A stretch of DNA of 64,000 nt from Dromiciops gliroides (GCF_019393635.1 NC_057862.1:95479159-95543158), one strand, 5' to 3'; shown: positions 1 to 10,535, counted from the stretch's first letter. Numbers and translations are program-made. Notes: generated by a model not told the origin, from the sequence alone.

Positions 1-725
1 GCCAAAGCCAGGAGAAGAAAAGGAAGGGGCGGGAGGGAGGAACGAATCCCCCCCCCAAAAAAAGAGCACATCTGGTCCCTGCTCCTCAGCTACAGCTATA
101 TGTATCTGTTGAATCCAGGTTGGTGAAATTTTAGAGCAAGTTCTCCATGGTCTGTTGGTTCGAGACCTCTTTTTTTCGCCCTTTCCTGGTTCCCACCTTT
201 CACTATCCAAACGGGATGGTTTTAAGGACAGCTGTACATGTGTGTAACTGGGGGGGGGAGGGGTGGATCTGTAAACTGCCGTCCCAGGGCATAAGTAGGA
301 TTTTCTAAAGCAAAGAGTATGAGCCCTGCAGGGTTTGCACCTGCTTCTTGCTAGCAAACCCTTTTCCCTGCTTGGAGCATTGTACTATATTGGCGGTGAT
401 CAATAGGTCCTCCAGGCTCTTTGCTCCCTTTTCCCTGGGCGGCGACGTTGATGGAATAGAGCGCTCCGGGATTGGGGTGTGTGGAGACGGTTTGGGGGAC
501 ATGGGGGATGTTGGACGTCAAGGCCAAAGGACATAGTGGTAATGTTAGGGTTTGCTTTTTTATTTTCCCCCCTAGTGGAGTTTTTAAATGAGAAAACTAG
601 TTTCTCCTCCCGGATCATTATAGAAATAAACTCTGGGGTGGGAAGAGGCAGTAAGTGTAGTAGACAGAGGGAGAGAAAAAAGACGAGGGGGGGAAGAAGG
701 AGAGAGAGGAAAGAGGAGAGAGGAG

Positions 726-730
<5 letters not shown>

Positions 731-811
<81 letters not shown>
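731..811. repeat. (AG)40 microsatellite in polypurine tract
   Basis: About forty uninterrupted AG units lie inside a longer purine-only-like tract that starts near 660. Apparent Arg-Glu and Ser-Leu proteins over it are repeat translations, not genes. Long mirror-symmetric purine tracts can form triplex DNA and bind GAGA-type factors. That role is inference here. Confidence 0.95.
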
Positions 812-813
<2 letters not shown>

Positions 814-1442
814 GCAGGCGAAGTTCCCGGGAAAAGGGGGACTCCTTGCACATCAGGCTGGGAACTGCCACTGCTGCCGCTCCCGCCGCCGCTGCTGCTG
901 CGGCTGCTGCAGATACTATGACTTAGAAGCTGCTTGGGGCTCCGCTCCCAGCCAGCGGAGAGTAACATTATTTATTTCATTCTGTGCATGCATTCAGTCG
1001 GCAGCGCTCCTCCGTAGCAGCCGGAACACGACACCCCCTCGGACTTTGGGGAAACCTCCTTGGAGATCCACCTCCCTCTGCCTGCCCTCGTGCAGCCTGG
1101 GCGCGTTCGCTGGCTTTTAAAAACGCATCCCAAGGAGAGCACCCTCCCAGCGAGAAAACCGAGGTGGGGGTGGGCAGAGAACCCCAGCCAAGGAAAGCTT
1201 ACTGAGGCGGGGGAGCGGGGGGGGGGGGAGGTGGGGAAAGAGACAGACAGACAGAAGGAGGAGGAGGAGGTGGGAGGCTCCAGGCTCTCTCGCCTCTCAT
1301 TTCAAAGCTAGCTCTCCCTTCCAGGTTGGGTCGGACCTGAAACCCTAAAAGAGCAGAAATCCTTCGGCCCCTTCACTGCCTTCGGATCCCAAGAACCAGC
1401 AGAGGCGGCTGTGCCCGCGGACGGAGTTTGCTCTTGAACTCG

Positions 1443-1505
1443 ATGGATCTGAACTTTGGGCCGCAGAATCATCAGTGCGGCTGTTGGGGGATCGCTACGT
1501 GCTGA
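1443..1505 (+). promoter_or_regulatory. upstream ORF, 20 codons, in GFRA1 5' UTR
   Basis: An ATG at 1443 (T at -3, G at +4, a middling context) opens 20 codons and stops with TGA at 1503-1505, 77 bases before the GFRA1 start. It is in a different frame from GFRA1. If the mature leader includes it, it could lower initiation at the main ATG. Its peptide resembles nothing I know. Confidence 0.5.
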
Positions 1506-1582
1506 TCTCCGGCAAGGGACGGCTGCTAATTATTATTATTATTTTTGTGCGGGGTGACCAGTGTAGCTGGGCGCTCGGCACG

Positions 1583-1622
1583 ATGTTTCTTGCCACCTTG
1601 TACTTCGTGCTGCCGCTTGTGG
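1583..1622 (+). CDS. GFRA1: GFRA1 first coding exon (signal peptide start)
   Basis: This exon begins the GDNF family receptor alpha-1 precursor, a GPI-anchored co-receptor that binds GDNF and presents it to the RET receptor tyrosine kinase. The ATG has A at -3. The 13 codons read MFLATLYFVLPLV, a hydrophobic secretion signal nearly identical to the start of mammalian GFRA1. The exon ends in one G before a consensus GTAAGT donor at 1623, so the intron is phase 1. The frame is open upstream as far as a TAA at 1346-1348, but that extension has no ATG, so 1583 is the natural start. Confidence 0.93.
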
Positions 1623-2850
1623 GTAAGTTGTCCCTTTGCGATTGTGACAGATCCCACTGTCCCCCTGCCCCCAGCACAGGGTGGAATCGAGGGAAAGTGG
1701 GGGTGGGGGTTGAAGTTGTTTGGGGGAACCTGGATTACATTATGAATCCTTTTATAGAAACTCCACAGGTTTAGGAAAGGGACAGTTCCCCCTCCCAAAC
1801 CCCAATCCCCGTTCGTGATTTTGCATTGATTGCTTTTGCACTCTATGACCTTCCGTCGACTCCCCCCGCAGTTTGCACCCAGTAGGTGGCATCACTGTTT
1901 TTTTTTTTTTAACCCCGGAGCACCCCAGGGTTATTATGGAAGCTATTAGATTCAGGTTAGAGAGAGGGCGAAAGATGTGTTGCAACAACGAACTTACAAG
2001 GGGAAAACTTTTCCGAATTCGTTTACCCGCACAACGTTTGTTGTTGGAATAACTGGTTGCTTGCGTGCCTCAGTTTACCCAATCTCATCTCCATAGACCC
2101 ACCCCGCACTGTCCCCCTCCTCTCACTTACTTTCCATCTGCTTTATAAATCCAAATCCTCTCACCACGCCTGCCTCAACCCCAGCGTTCCAGCGCCTTGG
2201 CGTGGGCAGTGGGTGTTTTTTCACTGGAAGCCTTGAGTAGTGGGTGGGAGGGTTGGGGAAATTTTTCACTTTTGTGCCTAGCCCAAAAGGCCTCGAGCCT
2301 AAAGGCAGGTTAGTAACCCAGCCTTGCCTTAACCTCGGAAAGCAGATTCAAGGGTGGAATTCTCCGTTTTGGGGTCAAAAGCCCAGCGCTCCCACAAGTT
2401 GAAGTGGGGTAGGCTGGGCTGATTGCTGTCTTACCTTCTCTGGCTGCCGCTTCTTTTCTGGGGAGCAAACCCCGAACCCCTGCACATGGCAACCTGACTC
2501 TTCAACCAAGCCAGCCCAGTGGTGGAGTGAGGGCATTGATTTAGGGCTAGGAGAGGAGTGAGTCTCCAAAGGGCCAGCAAGTAGAACATCCCCCCCCACC
2601 ACCACCACCCACACACACATTTTCTGTATGTACATTTAAAAGTAACTCCCTCCCCAGAGTGGAATAATGCAAGCAAGAAAGTGAGTGAAAGGCTTTTAAT
2701 ATGCCTACAATTAGGTTCCCTTTTATAAGAGCAAAATATTTGGGGAAGGTGGGGAGCAGAATCCGTGCTATCTCCCAGAGGCTGAACCCCGAACCTAAAG
2801 GGAACAACGTGTAGTTCTCACCCTTCCTTCCCTTTCTTCCCCCTTCCTAG
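1623..2850 (+). other. GFRA1: GFRA1 intron between first two coding exons (1.2 kb)
   Basis: A phase-1 intron with GTAAGT donor and a pyrimidine-rich acceptor ending CCTTCCTAG. It contains T10 near 1901 and a short C/CA-rich run near 2590-2620. I see no recognised SINE or LINE in it. Confidence 0.85.
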
Positions 2851-3144
2851 ATATTCTTTTGACAGCCGAAGTCAGTGGTGGAGACCATTTGGACTGTGTG
2901 AAAGCCAGCGACCAGTGTCTCAAGGAGCAGAGCTGTAGTACCAAGTACAGAACCCTAAGGCAGTGCGTGGCGGGCAAAGAGACCAACTTCAGCCTAGCAT
3001 CCGGGCTGGAGGCGAAGGATGAGTGTAGGAACGCTATGGAGGCTCTGAAGCAAAAGGCACTTTACAATTGCCGGTGTAAGAGGGGCATGAAGAAGGAGAA
3101 GAACTGCCTGCGTATTTACTGGAGCATGTACCAAAGCTTGCAGG
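2851..3144 (+). CDS. GFRA1: GFRA1 exon encoding cysteine-rich domain 1
   Basis: The exon covers residues 14-112. It completes the signal peptide (cleavage likely around residues 19-24) and encodes the first GDNF-receptor cysteine-rich domain. Cysteines fall at residues 29, 36, 42, 52, 72, 87, 89 and 99, and an N-glycosylation sequon NFS lies at 59-61. Segments such as KEQSCSTKYRTLRQC and RIYWSMYQSLQ are essentially the mammalian GFRA1 sequence. In the family, domains 2 and 3 make the main ligand contacts and domain 1 supports the receptor complex. At 294 bp the exon is a multiple of three with phase-1 ends. The donor GTAGGG is weaker than consensus. Reading past it gives a spurious tail to 3341. 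Confidence 0.96.
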
Positions 3145-4635
3145 GTAGGGACCTAACCCCCACCCGGACTTATTCAATTAACCCCCCCCCCCCGCTCCGC
3201 CCCGCCCCGCCCCGAGCCTCACTTACCCATTTCCCTCCCCGCTTTCTCTCCAAGTTCCCCCACCCCAGCGCACCACTTCCCCCCTTAGTCACGGGCAGGC
3301 TGGCTACACTGCATCCAGCAAGCCCAGTCAGAGGGAGCTGACCTCATCCTCTACTTGGTTGCTGTTCAGTTTGAGAATGAGAACCTTTCATCAGACCCAG
3401 GCAACATCAGCAGCTGGTGTTTCCTGCTGCTGAATCAGTCGTGGCTCTCTTGTTCTTGGACAATCCACATAGGGATTATGAGGTTAAGGGGCGTCCTCCA
3501 AGGGTACCCAGGCGACCTTTCTAAAGAGATTAGGGTAGGAACAGATGTAGAGGGCCATCCCACCAATTGAGAATTCTCCTTCTGGAGAGTTGGTTTCCAT
3601 AAAGATCATTGGAGACTTTCTTAAGAGAATGTGCCCTGAGTACATTACTTTTTTTTTTCCTCCCATCTCTCATAGAATCGGTGGTTATCCATTATGACAA
3701 AATTTGCAAGTGTTAACTCTGAAAAGGCTAGAGTTTGTTGTTTTTTTCCTGTACTGCTCCCCCTCCCCCAAAAAACAAACAAACCTGATCAAAGGCAGAT
3801 TGTGAACGGCCATTTGTCATTTTAGAGGAGCATAAGAAGGGTGTCTTGAACCAGCTGGTGTGGTTAAACTTTGGATAACAGAAATAGCTCATTGGAGAAG
3901 AAATCCACTTGTCACCAGTACCTATTCCAAGGGGAATTTTTCTGTTTTCCAGCCCTAGAGGCCCTTCGCTTTTGTTGATCTATTACAGACATCCTGTTCA
4001 TTCAATCACCCACTGAAACTGTCACTGAACACCTGACAGTGTATGAATTTGACCTTGGTTTGCCACCACTTCCATTAAAACTTTGGAACTTTCTTGGAAT
4101 CTACAGTTTTGATTTCTTCACATCTATGATTAAAACCGTCCATTGTAAATTGTTCCATTTTTAGCTATAATACCTGTTTTCTGGTTACCAATGTAGATTT
4201 TTTACTAGTAGAGATGGTTTGTGTCTTTTCAACCTTATTTCCATTGGCTCCAGGAGGCAGGCAGGACTTGTGATGTCACTAGCTTGTTCCTCTGTCATTT
4301 CATTCCATTCTGTAGAGTGGGGGAGTTTCTGGCAAGACATACTGGATTGCTCTCCAATGTTTTCATGGCACTCTGGGGAGAGAAAAGAACAACAAAAGAG
4401 GAAAGAATTAAAAGAAATAAACAACCCACAAAGATGAATTTTAAATCTTTGGAAGTCTCAGCATCATTTTTTTTCTTGTGCTATAGATAATAGAATAGCA
4501 AGTGAAAATAATGTGTATGCAGTTATTTTTTTAAACAGAATAAGTAGAATTTAGTTCAAGAACTTAATACTGAGAGCCCCAGATAGCCTCAGATAATCTG
4601 CTTTTAAAATAGTCCATTTTTTCTTTTGCTTTTAG
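3145..4635 (+). other. GFRA1: GFRA1 intron between second and third coding exons (1.5 kb)
   Basis: A phase-1 intron from GTAGGG to a T-rich acceptor ending TTTTAG. Near its start there is a C12 run (3182-3193) followed by three CCCCG units. The rest is unique-looking, with a few poly-T or A-rich runs and no recognised transposon. Confidence 0.83.
3182..3214. repeat. C homopolymer and (CCCCG)3 run
   Basis: Twelve C bases are followed by GCTCCG and three CCCCG units, just inside the intron after the domain-1 exon. On the transcribed sense strand this is C-rich, so the opposite strand could form a G-quadruplex. The exact C count is prone to sequencing error. Confidence 0.8.
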
Positions 4636-4719
4636 GAAATGACTTGCTTGAAGATTCCCCATATGAACCAGTTAACAGCAGATTATCAGATATATTACGA
4701 CTAGTCCCACATATGCCAG
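4636..4719 (+). CDS. GFRA1: GFRA1 exon encoding D1-D2 linker
   Basis: The exon covers residues 112-139. It is recognised by GNDLLEDSPYEPVNSRLSDI, which matches mammalian GFRA1 after the first cysteine-rich domain. At 84 bp it is a multiple of three with phase-1 ends and a GTAAGC donor. The last residues, LVPHMP, differ from the VVPFIS I recall for human. The exon ends exactly where the mammalian five-residue alternative segment (residues 140-144) would begin. That segment and domains 2 and 3 are not found in this window. Confidence 0.9.
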
Positions 4720-4721
4720 GT

Positions 4722-5760
4722 AAGCAGATTTATAGCTCTTCATTCAAAATGCCAGCTGCCTGTATTAAATGAAATGCTTTGAATTCTGTTTAACTCTGCA
4801 TTAGTATAGGTAACAAGAGTAGGATGATTTCTGTGTATCTGGGAAATTATAGATAAGCTGGACAAAGTGTAAATCTTTCTAGCAGGATTTTATGTTTTTT
4901 TAAAACCTAAAATGAAATTATTTATTTGGGGAAAGTAAGTGGCTGTTCTTTAGTTGAGTGGAGTGAGTTTAAAAATTCAATTGGTCAACTCTTGGGAAAG
5001 AAATGCCACTTCTACCTGTAGGGGGCAATCCAATTCCCTTTTTTATCATAACAGTTGTAACTGCCTAAACTCACATGATTTGTTACTTACATTACAGAAG
5101 ATCTGAAGATAATCTTTGTTGGGGGGAAGTTTGGGTGAATTCAGTGTTGTTTTCCTTGCCTTTTAACTTAAAGGATAAAATCAGAACACGTATTTTAAAA
5201 AAAAAAATTCCTTCAGATTTTTTTAAAAAAGCAAGTTTGTACTGTTTTGGAGAACATACTCGGGTGCCATCTCTTTAAAAGTATTGCTTCACATTGTGTA
5301 TTTGGGCCTTCAGTGTTTTGATTTGAATGAAAGTGATATTTAAGATTTTCCTAAGCATAATGAAGGAGTTCTCGTAATGATAGGCATGTTTCAGACAGAT
5401 GTTGCATTTACTTATTCATCGTTAATATTCCCCACAAGGAAATCTAGCCATCGAAAATGATATGTTTTTTTTAAGTGGCAAAACATAGCGATTTAAAAAA
5501 AATTAATACCATATCATAATATTACTTGTTGCTGGCATGGATGCTATATACTATAAGTGCCTAATCGTATTACATGCAGAGGGGAGTTCAGAGAGCCATA
5601 GCAATAACAGGGCAGAAAGGAAGCTTACTTAGCTAGGAGGACAGGGAGCAATCTAGTGTCTGGGGTATTGACATATTATTGAGAGAAAGAGAAATAATTT
5701 CTATTGTGATTCTCTGGATTCACTTGAGGACAGTCAAGAATTTTCTTGATGGGAGCTTAA
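4722..5760. other. intronic sequence, nothing recognised
   Basis: AT-rich unique-looking sequence with short A and T runs (for example 5193-5230). No repeat family, exon or RNA was recognised. Confidence 0.5.
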
Positions 5761-5769
5761 GTTCATTGC

Positions 5770-5920
5770 GGTTAGAGTGGAAAAGGTATATTAGATCATC
5801 TCCTTTGAGTCCCTCATTTTGAGGAACTGAGGTCTGAGTGGATGAACATGCTTTGGTCACGACCATAAGGAATTGGTGGAACCAGCATTATGAATACCAG
5901 TCTTTTGATTGTCCAGAGGA
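5770..5920 (-). repeat. old MIR/THER2-like SINE fragment
   Basis: A diverged copy of the pattern 'gatcatctcctttgagtcc...gaggaactgagg', known from core-containing mammalian SINEs read from the tail end. No flanking duplication is visible. Confidence 0.4.
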
Positions 5921-6004
5921 AGGGCTTTTTCTCACTATACCTTGTTGATATTTGGGCTGATTGTAAAATTCTGTAGGGTCAGTCCTCCCCATGACATGCT
6001 ATGG

Positions 6005-6205
6005 ACAGCAAGGAGAGGATTAAAGAAGAAAGAGAAAGATTCAGCATCAGGAAGGCTAGGATTTCATTCCATTTCTGCCACTAACTCCATGACCTTGAGA
6101 GAATTGTTTCCAGGCCTTGGTTTTCACATCTTTAAAAGGAGAGAAATCTGGACTACGTGATCTCTAAGAACCCTAGTTCTGTCATGCAATGTTCCTGTGA
6201 TTCGA
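6005..6205 (+). repeat. old MIR-like SINE
   Basis: It shows the order 'ggaaggctaggatttcattcc', 'actaactccatgaccttgag', 'cttggttttcacatc', 'ggactacgtgatctctaag', which is the MIR-type CORE-SINE layout. It is heavily diverged. Confidence 0.5.
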
Positions 6206-6604
6206 GATCTGTTAGAGACCAGAAGTACTTTTCTTATGCTTCCATGATTTATCTCACTTGTTTTCTTGCACTTTTTTTCCCCTGGACCTGTGATTTCATC
6301 AGTGTAAGGAGATTCTAGTGAGAAACTCAGTCTATCAATGCAGATCTCACCAGTTAGTTAATTTATAATTTTAGAGAGACAACTGGGGCACTGAGAGGCA
6401 GGATTTCAACTCAAGTTTTCATGATCCTGAGGTCCATTGCCTCCGGCAATTATGTGATACCTTGTATTCATTTGTTCATTTAAACAAAGTGGTCATGATT
6501 GGCCTTGGAGACAGCAAGCCTCTTATTGACAAGAAATGCCCTTTCACCTGCTAATTTTTAACTTTTCTCTTTTCTTTGCAAGTGCATCATTTAATCAAGG
6601 TGGT

Positions 6605-6880
6605 TATTGTTGTTATTATTTAGTCATTTTCAGTGTCTGACACTGAATTATATTTGAGGGCAGGGTCACCAGCTTCACTCTCTCCTCCAGAGCCATCTGA
6701 GTCCAGTGGCTAGATATACATCAGGACAAACTAGGGAGGGCCCTGGATGTTGAAGGCAATTGGGGTTAAGCGACTTGCCCAGGGTCACGGGGCTAGTAAG
6801 TGCTTGGAGTAAGATTTGAATTCAGATCCTCTTGACTCCAGGGCCAGTGCTCTATCCACTTGGCCACCTAGCTACCCTTT
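6605..6880 (-). repeat. RTE-tailed CORE-SINE, diverged
   Basis: It starts with a tail remnant 'tagtcattttcagtgtctgac' and continues with antisense SINE core 'ttggggttaagcgacttgcc' to the tRNA-like head ending at 6879. The middle is rearranged. Confidence 0.55.
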
Positions 6881-7026
6881 GTTCAGAAGAGGAACTGAGG
6901 TAAACAGTATTAAGTGACTTGCCCATAGTTACTAGGCTAGTAAGTATCTGAAGCTAGATTTGAACTCAGGAAGATAACTTCCTGATTCCTGACCTGGCAC
7001 TTTACCTACTTTGCCACCTACTTGCC
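6881..7026 (-). repeat. CORE-SINE fragment, diverged
   Basis: A second antisense SINE directly abuts the previous one. It runs from 'gaggaactgaggtaaacag' through 'aagtgacttgcccatag' to a degraded head 'ccacctacttgcccc'. Confidence 0.55.
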
Positions 7027-7129
7027 CCTAATCAAGAATGATTTAATAATAAAAACTGATGCTTGGGTTTGTGAAAAATGTGCTTCTGAAAGGCAGCAGT
7101 CATAAATGACTGGCCCATTCTGCTAGGAG

Positions 7130-7322
7130 GCAGTATAACTGTATATTGTGGTAGGAAGAACATTGATTGTATTTGGATGCAGAGCACCGGGGTTTGTATC
7201 TTGTCTCAGGCAATTCAAATCTGTATGACTTTGGGCAAATTGGTTAACTTCCCTGGGAGTCAGTTTCTTCATCTTCAAAATGAGGTGGGGGACAGACTAG
7301 ATGTACACTAATGTCCCTTGAG
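7130..7322 (+). repeat. MIR-like SINE
   Basis: It carries 'gtggtaggaagaacattg', 'tctgtatgactttgggcaa', 'cagtttcttcatcttcaaaa' and 'gacagactagatgtac', a typical MIR-type order in the sense direction. The young SINE at 7336 landed at its end. Confidence 0.5.
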
Positions 7323-7335
7323 GCTCCACAATGCA

Positions 7336-7487
7336 CTTTTTTTTTTTTTTTTAGTGAGGCAATTGGGGTTAAGTGACTTGCCCAGGGTCACACAGCTAGT
7401 AAGTGTTAAGTGTCCGAGGCCGGATTTGAACTCAGGTACTCCTGACTCAAGGGCCGGTGCTCTATCCACTGTGCCACTTAGTTGCCC
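7336..7487 (-). mobile_element. young marsupial tRNA-SINE (T/A-tailed), subtype A
   Basis: A poly-T start is followed by 'agtgaggcaattggggttaa', the conserved core, and the antisense tRNA-like head. It is flanked by a perfect 10 bp duplication 'ccacaatgca' (7326-7335 and 7488-7497). Diagnostic bases are 'gtgttaagtgt' and 'gtactcctgactc'. Confidence 0.93.
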
Positions 7488-7659
7488 CCACAATGCATTT
7501 TTAAGAGGAAATGAGACAATAGGCCTACTATTTAACGAGCTTGAAATTTTTGTTGAATTAGCTGATGTTTATGCAGCCTCACATTTGTTAGGCACCTTAC
7601 ATATGTTATCTATCTGATCCTCATAAGAACTTTGTGAAATAGGTGCTCTCATTTTGATG

Positions 7660-8490
7660 ACAGTGTTGCTTTCGTGAAAAAGAAAATCAAAAGGTACTGT
7701 GTTTGATTTTGTTTCCTTGAATAATGTATGGGAGTTGAGCTTGGTATTTACAGGATGTATAAAGGCAGTAGAAGGGTTGACAAATGTTGCTTTTCTTTTT
7801 AAGCCTAAATTCTGGCTTTTAGAAGAAATCATTCGTCTTCAAATCCCTCTGCCTGGGGTCTGGGCAGCAGCTTTCTGCTTTTGCAGATGTGGAGGCAATC
7901 AGAGTTGAAGTCCTGCCAAATGTGGCTAAAATGTTTATCTCTGTAACCTTGTATGTATGCACGTAGCCATGTGCTGGCTCTCCCTACTAAAACACAATCT
8001 AGCTGAGTGTCTTTTGTGTCTCCCACTCTCTTTGTTTGGACCCAACCCCTCAAGTTCACAGCTGACTTTTGCAGTCATTTATTAATTGGCTAAGATCATA
8101 GGCCACTTACCACCAGTTGTCAGCATTGTTAATAAAATACCATGTCAGTGACACAGAGGGAAAACTGAAGATTAAACTGATTTCAGAAAATGTGAAATCT
8201 CTGCCCTGAAGGATATATAGTGCACCAGAAATCAGACGGTACAAGCAGAAAAGAATGGTTACAGTAATGTGATACTGGCAACTTTTTAGCTAAAAAAAAA
8301 ATTAGATTAATAGGGAATTAGAGAAATGGGAGCTTTCTGCAGGTTGACACTGATAATATTTTAGGGGTCCTGAGATTGAGAAGGGGTGCTATGTGGGAGT
8401 ACACAGAGGGAGTAGTGTGGGCTATTTGCAAAAGGGATATTGGAGCAGAGGAAACTGAAGAGTGGGATGGGGGAGTGGATGAAGAGGATA
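7660..8490. other. intronic sequence, nothing recognised
   Basis: Unique-looking sequence without a recognised repeat. Short ORFs here show no homology that I recognise. Confidence 0.45.
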
Positions 8491-8530
8491 TATACATACA
8501 CACACACACATATACACACACATACATATG
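8491..8530. repeat. imperfect (CA/TA)n microsatellite
   Basis: Alternating 'ataca' and 'cacaca' units; a low-complexity tract. Confidence 0.85.
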
Positions 8531-9593
8531 GGAGTGGAGGAGCTTCAGAGGAGAAAAATTACATTAGTGTTTAACATCCATATCCCTTTGGATTACAGCT
8601 CTCTGCTCCTTTAACCTCTGCTGACTTCCCCTTTCTTCCTCTGGTAAAAGTTTGAAGAGAGAAGTGATCAGTGACTTGGAAGGAAAATAAGCTTGGGTGG
8701 TTGGCAGAATTTTGGAAACCCTGGAGGGGGCAAAGGAAAACGATGGGAAATTTTAAAAACATAGGGTTGCCTACCGAAGGCTGATCAGAAAGGAGGAGAA
8801 TATAAATATTTTTATTTTATAGAAGAGGAAAGAAGGATTCCAGATTCCAGACTATTGATACAGAGATTGGAAGATGCCAGTTTTAAATTCTTATACACAA
8901 AGTTGCTTGTTTGGGAAATAGTGACCAAGCAGATAAAGGGAAAAAATGGTTAAGAGAAAGGGAAGCTCAGATCGGAAAATAATGAATTGATTTGAAGGAA
9001 TTCCAGCCCTCAACCTGTGTCCTGTGCTTTTACTTTAGCAAGTCCGGACATGGACATAGATCTGTATTCCTGGGTAGTCCAGAACCTCCCCTGAATTTCC
9101 TTTTAAATATTTCCCAAGTCAAGTTACCTGTTACGCTGTCAGTACAGTAGAACATGACTTTGTTTCTGCTTTAATGTAATAACATGTTTATTATATTCCT
9201 ACCCCCATTAAGGTTTTTATTTTTTTTCCCCTTGTAAAACTATTAAAGGCAAAGTAATTCCATTTTACTGCTGCTGCTGTATCACATCACAGTGAGACTG
9301 TTTTGTCTTTTCTTTGTTCAGTAAAAGGGTCTTGCAAAACCAGGGGTATGTTAGGTAAACCTTTTTATACTGAAAAGCACCCTTAGTCCTGTACAGAGAC
9401 CTTTGTACATTAGGTCCAATCTCGTTAGGGAAGGACAGGGCAGGGAAGACATTTTCTCTCATCCATGGATTTTCTTGGAAATTGAGAATATAAATATTTT
9501 CCTCATTATTCTTCTTATTCATAGGTTAAGTGGCATAGAAAGATTGGAGACCCTTGGCCCTTGCTTAGTGCTCTATAACAAGGAACTTCAAAT
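8531..9593. other. intronic sequence, nothing recognised
   Basis: Purine-rich unique-looking sequence. A short (CTG)4 lies near 9270. No gene or repeat was recognised. Confidence 0.45.
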
Positions 9594-9720
9594 GACATTC
9601 ATTCATTCATTCATCAAAAATTTCTTGAGCACCTAACTAATGTGTTAAGTACCCTAAGGATTACTGGGATAAATCAGAGATGGTCTCTGTCATCAGGGCT
9701 TAAGGTCTAGCCAAGAAGAA
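9594..9720 (-). repeat. L2 3'-end fragment
   Basis: It begins with (ATTC)-type repeats, then 'tcttgagcacctaactaatg' and 'ggtctctgtcatcagggctt'. This is the reverse complement of the common L2 3' end. Confidence 0.6.
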
Positions 9721-9954
9721 GCCAGAGGGAAACTGTTCTCCCACTTCAGATTGGAAATGTCTATTTTTTTTCCCTTGGGCCACAGAGGAGAAAATCTCGT
9801 GGACTGCTTGAGACACAACACATTGACCTTGTGAATTTCTTGGATTTTAGCTGTGTTTATGAAACTTCTGCATTTGTGGTAAGGCTTTAAGAGTGTTTAG
9901 GATGTGAATGTGTTAAGGGAAGTATGGAGTCAGGAGGGTACATTGGGAGAGGAG

Positions 9955-10175
9955 AGCATCTAACCAAGTGAGCCAGGAGACCACTTTGAGTCTTGACTCT
10001 TGATACCCTCTGGCTGTATGACTAGAGGGCAAACCACTTAACCTTTTGAGCCTTGGTTTTCTTATCTGGAAAATGGAAATAGTAATACTTGCACTACCTA
10101 CCTCAGAGGACAGTGGTAAGGAAAGTCATTTGGAAACCATGAATTGATTGCTAAATGCGAGTTGTTACTGTTAAT
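9955..10175 (+). repeat. MIR-like SINE
   Basis: Contains 'gaccactttgagtcttgac', 'ctggctgtatgactagag', 'ttggttttcttatctgg' and 'ctacctacctcagagg' in MIR order. Confidence 0.55.
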
Positions 10176-10374
10176 TTTGTAATCCAGTAAAAGGATATGA
10201 GCAGCTAGTCAACAAAATACAGGCATGAACTAAAAGTTTGCTTTCCCCTCTTCGCCCCCCTCCCCAATCCAGACCTGCAATTTAATTGGTGTAGAGAAAT
10301 TTCTAATGAGTAAAATCCCCCTACTAGTGTAGCTCAGCAAGCATTCTGCAATTTTCAGCTTTGGGGTGCCCAGT

Positions 10375-10535
10375 GATATTAACCTGGGGTCCATGAACTT
10401 GTTTCTTAAAAAAAATGTTGATTATGATTGTTGAGTATGACTGGATTGCTTTGTAAATTCTTTGTATTTTATTTAATGCAATTAAAAACGTTCTTCTGAA
10501 ATGGGGTCCATAGATTTTTACCAGATCCCTGTCTT
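10375..10535 (+). repeat. old DNA-transposon-like repeat
   Basis: 'ttaacctggggtccatgaac' is followed by an AT-rich middle and 'aaatggggtccatagatttt'. It is the same family as 50884-51086 and 61152-61343. The terminal inverted repeats are incomplete in this copy. Confidence 0.4.

Larger units (their letters stand above)
1..1582 (+). promoter_or_regulatory. GFRA1: GFRA1 presumed promoter and 5' UTR region
   Basis: This is the sequence upstream of the GFRA1 start codon. It is G+C- and purine-rich, with CpG-containing stretches around 830-1110 and 1370-1590. It also holds G- and C-homopolymer runs and the long AG repeat at 731-811. I see no convincing TATA box and cannot place the transcription start. 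A pyrimidine-rich stretch ending in AG at 1323-1324 resembles a splice acceptor, and GCA|GTAAGT at 648-656 resembles a donor, so part of the 5' UTR may be spliced. The assignment rests on position next to a recognised first coding exon. Promoter activity is inferred. Confidence 0.55.

Noticed and set aside
479-1120. 213-codon ORF upstream of GFRA1
   Set aside because: It is largely the AG repeat read as Arg-Glu and has no homology or conserved domain.
2859-3341. 160-codon ORF taken as one protein
   Set aside because: The first part is the GFRA1 domain-1 exon. After 3144 it reads through a splice donor into intron C-runs.
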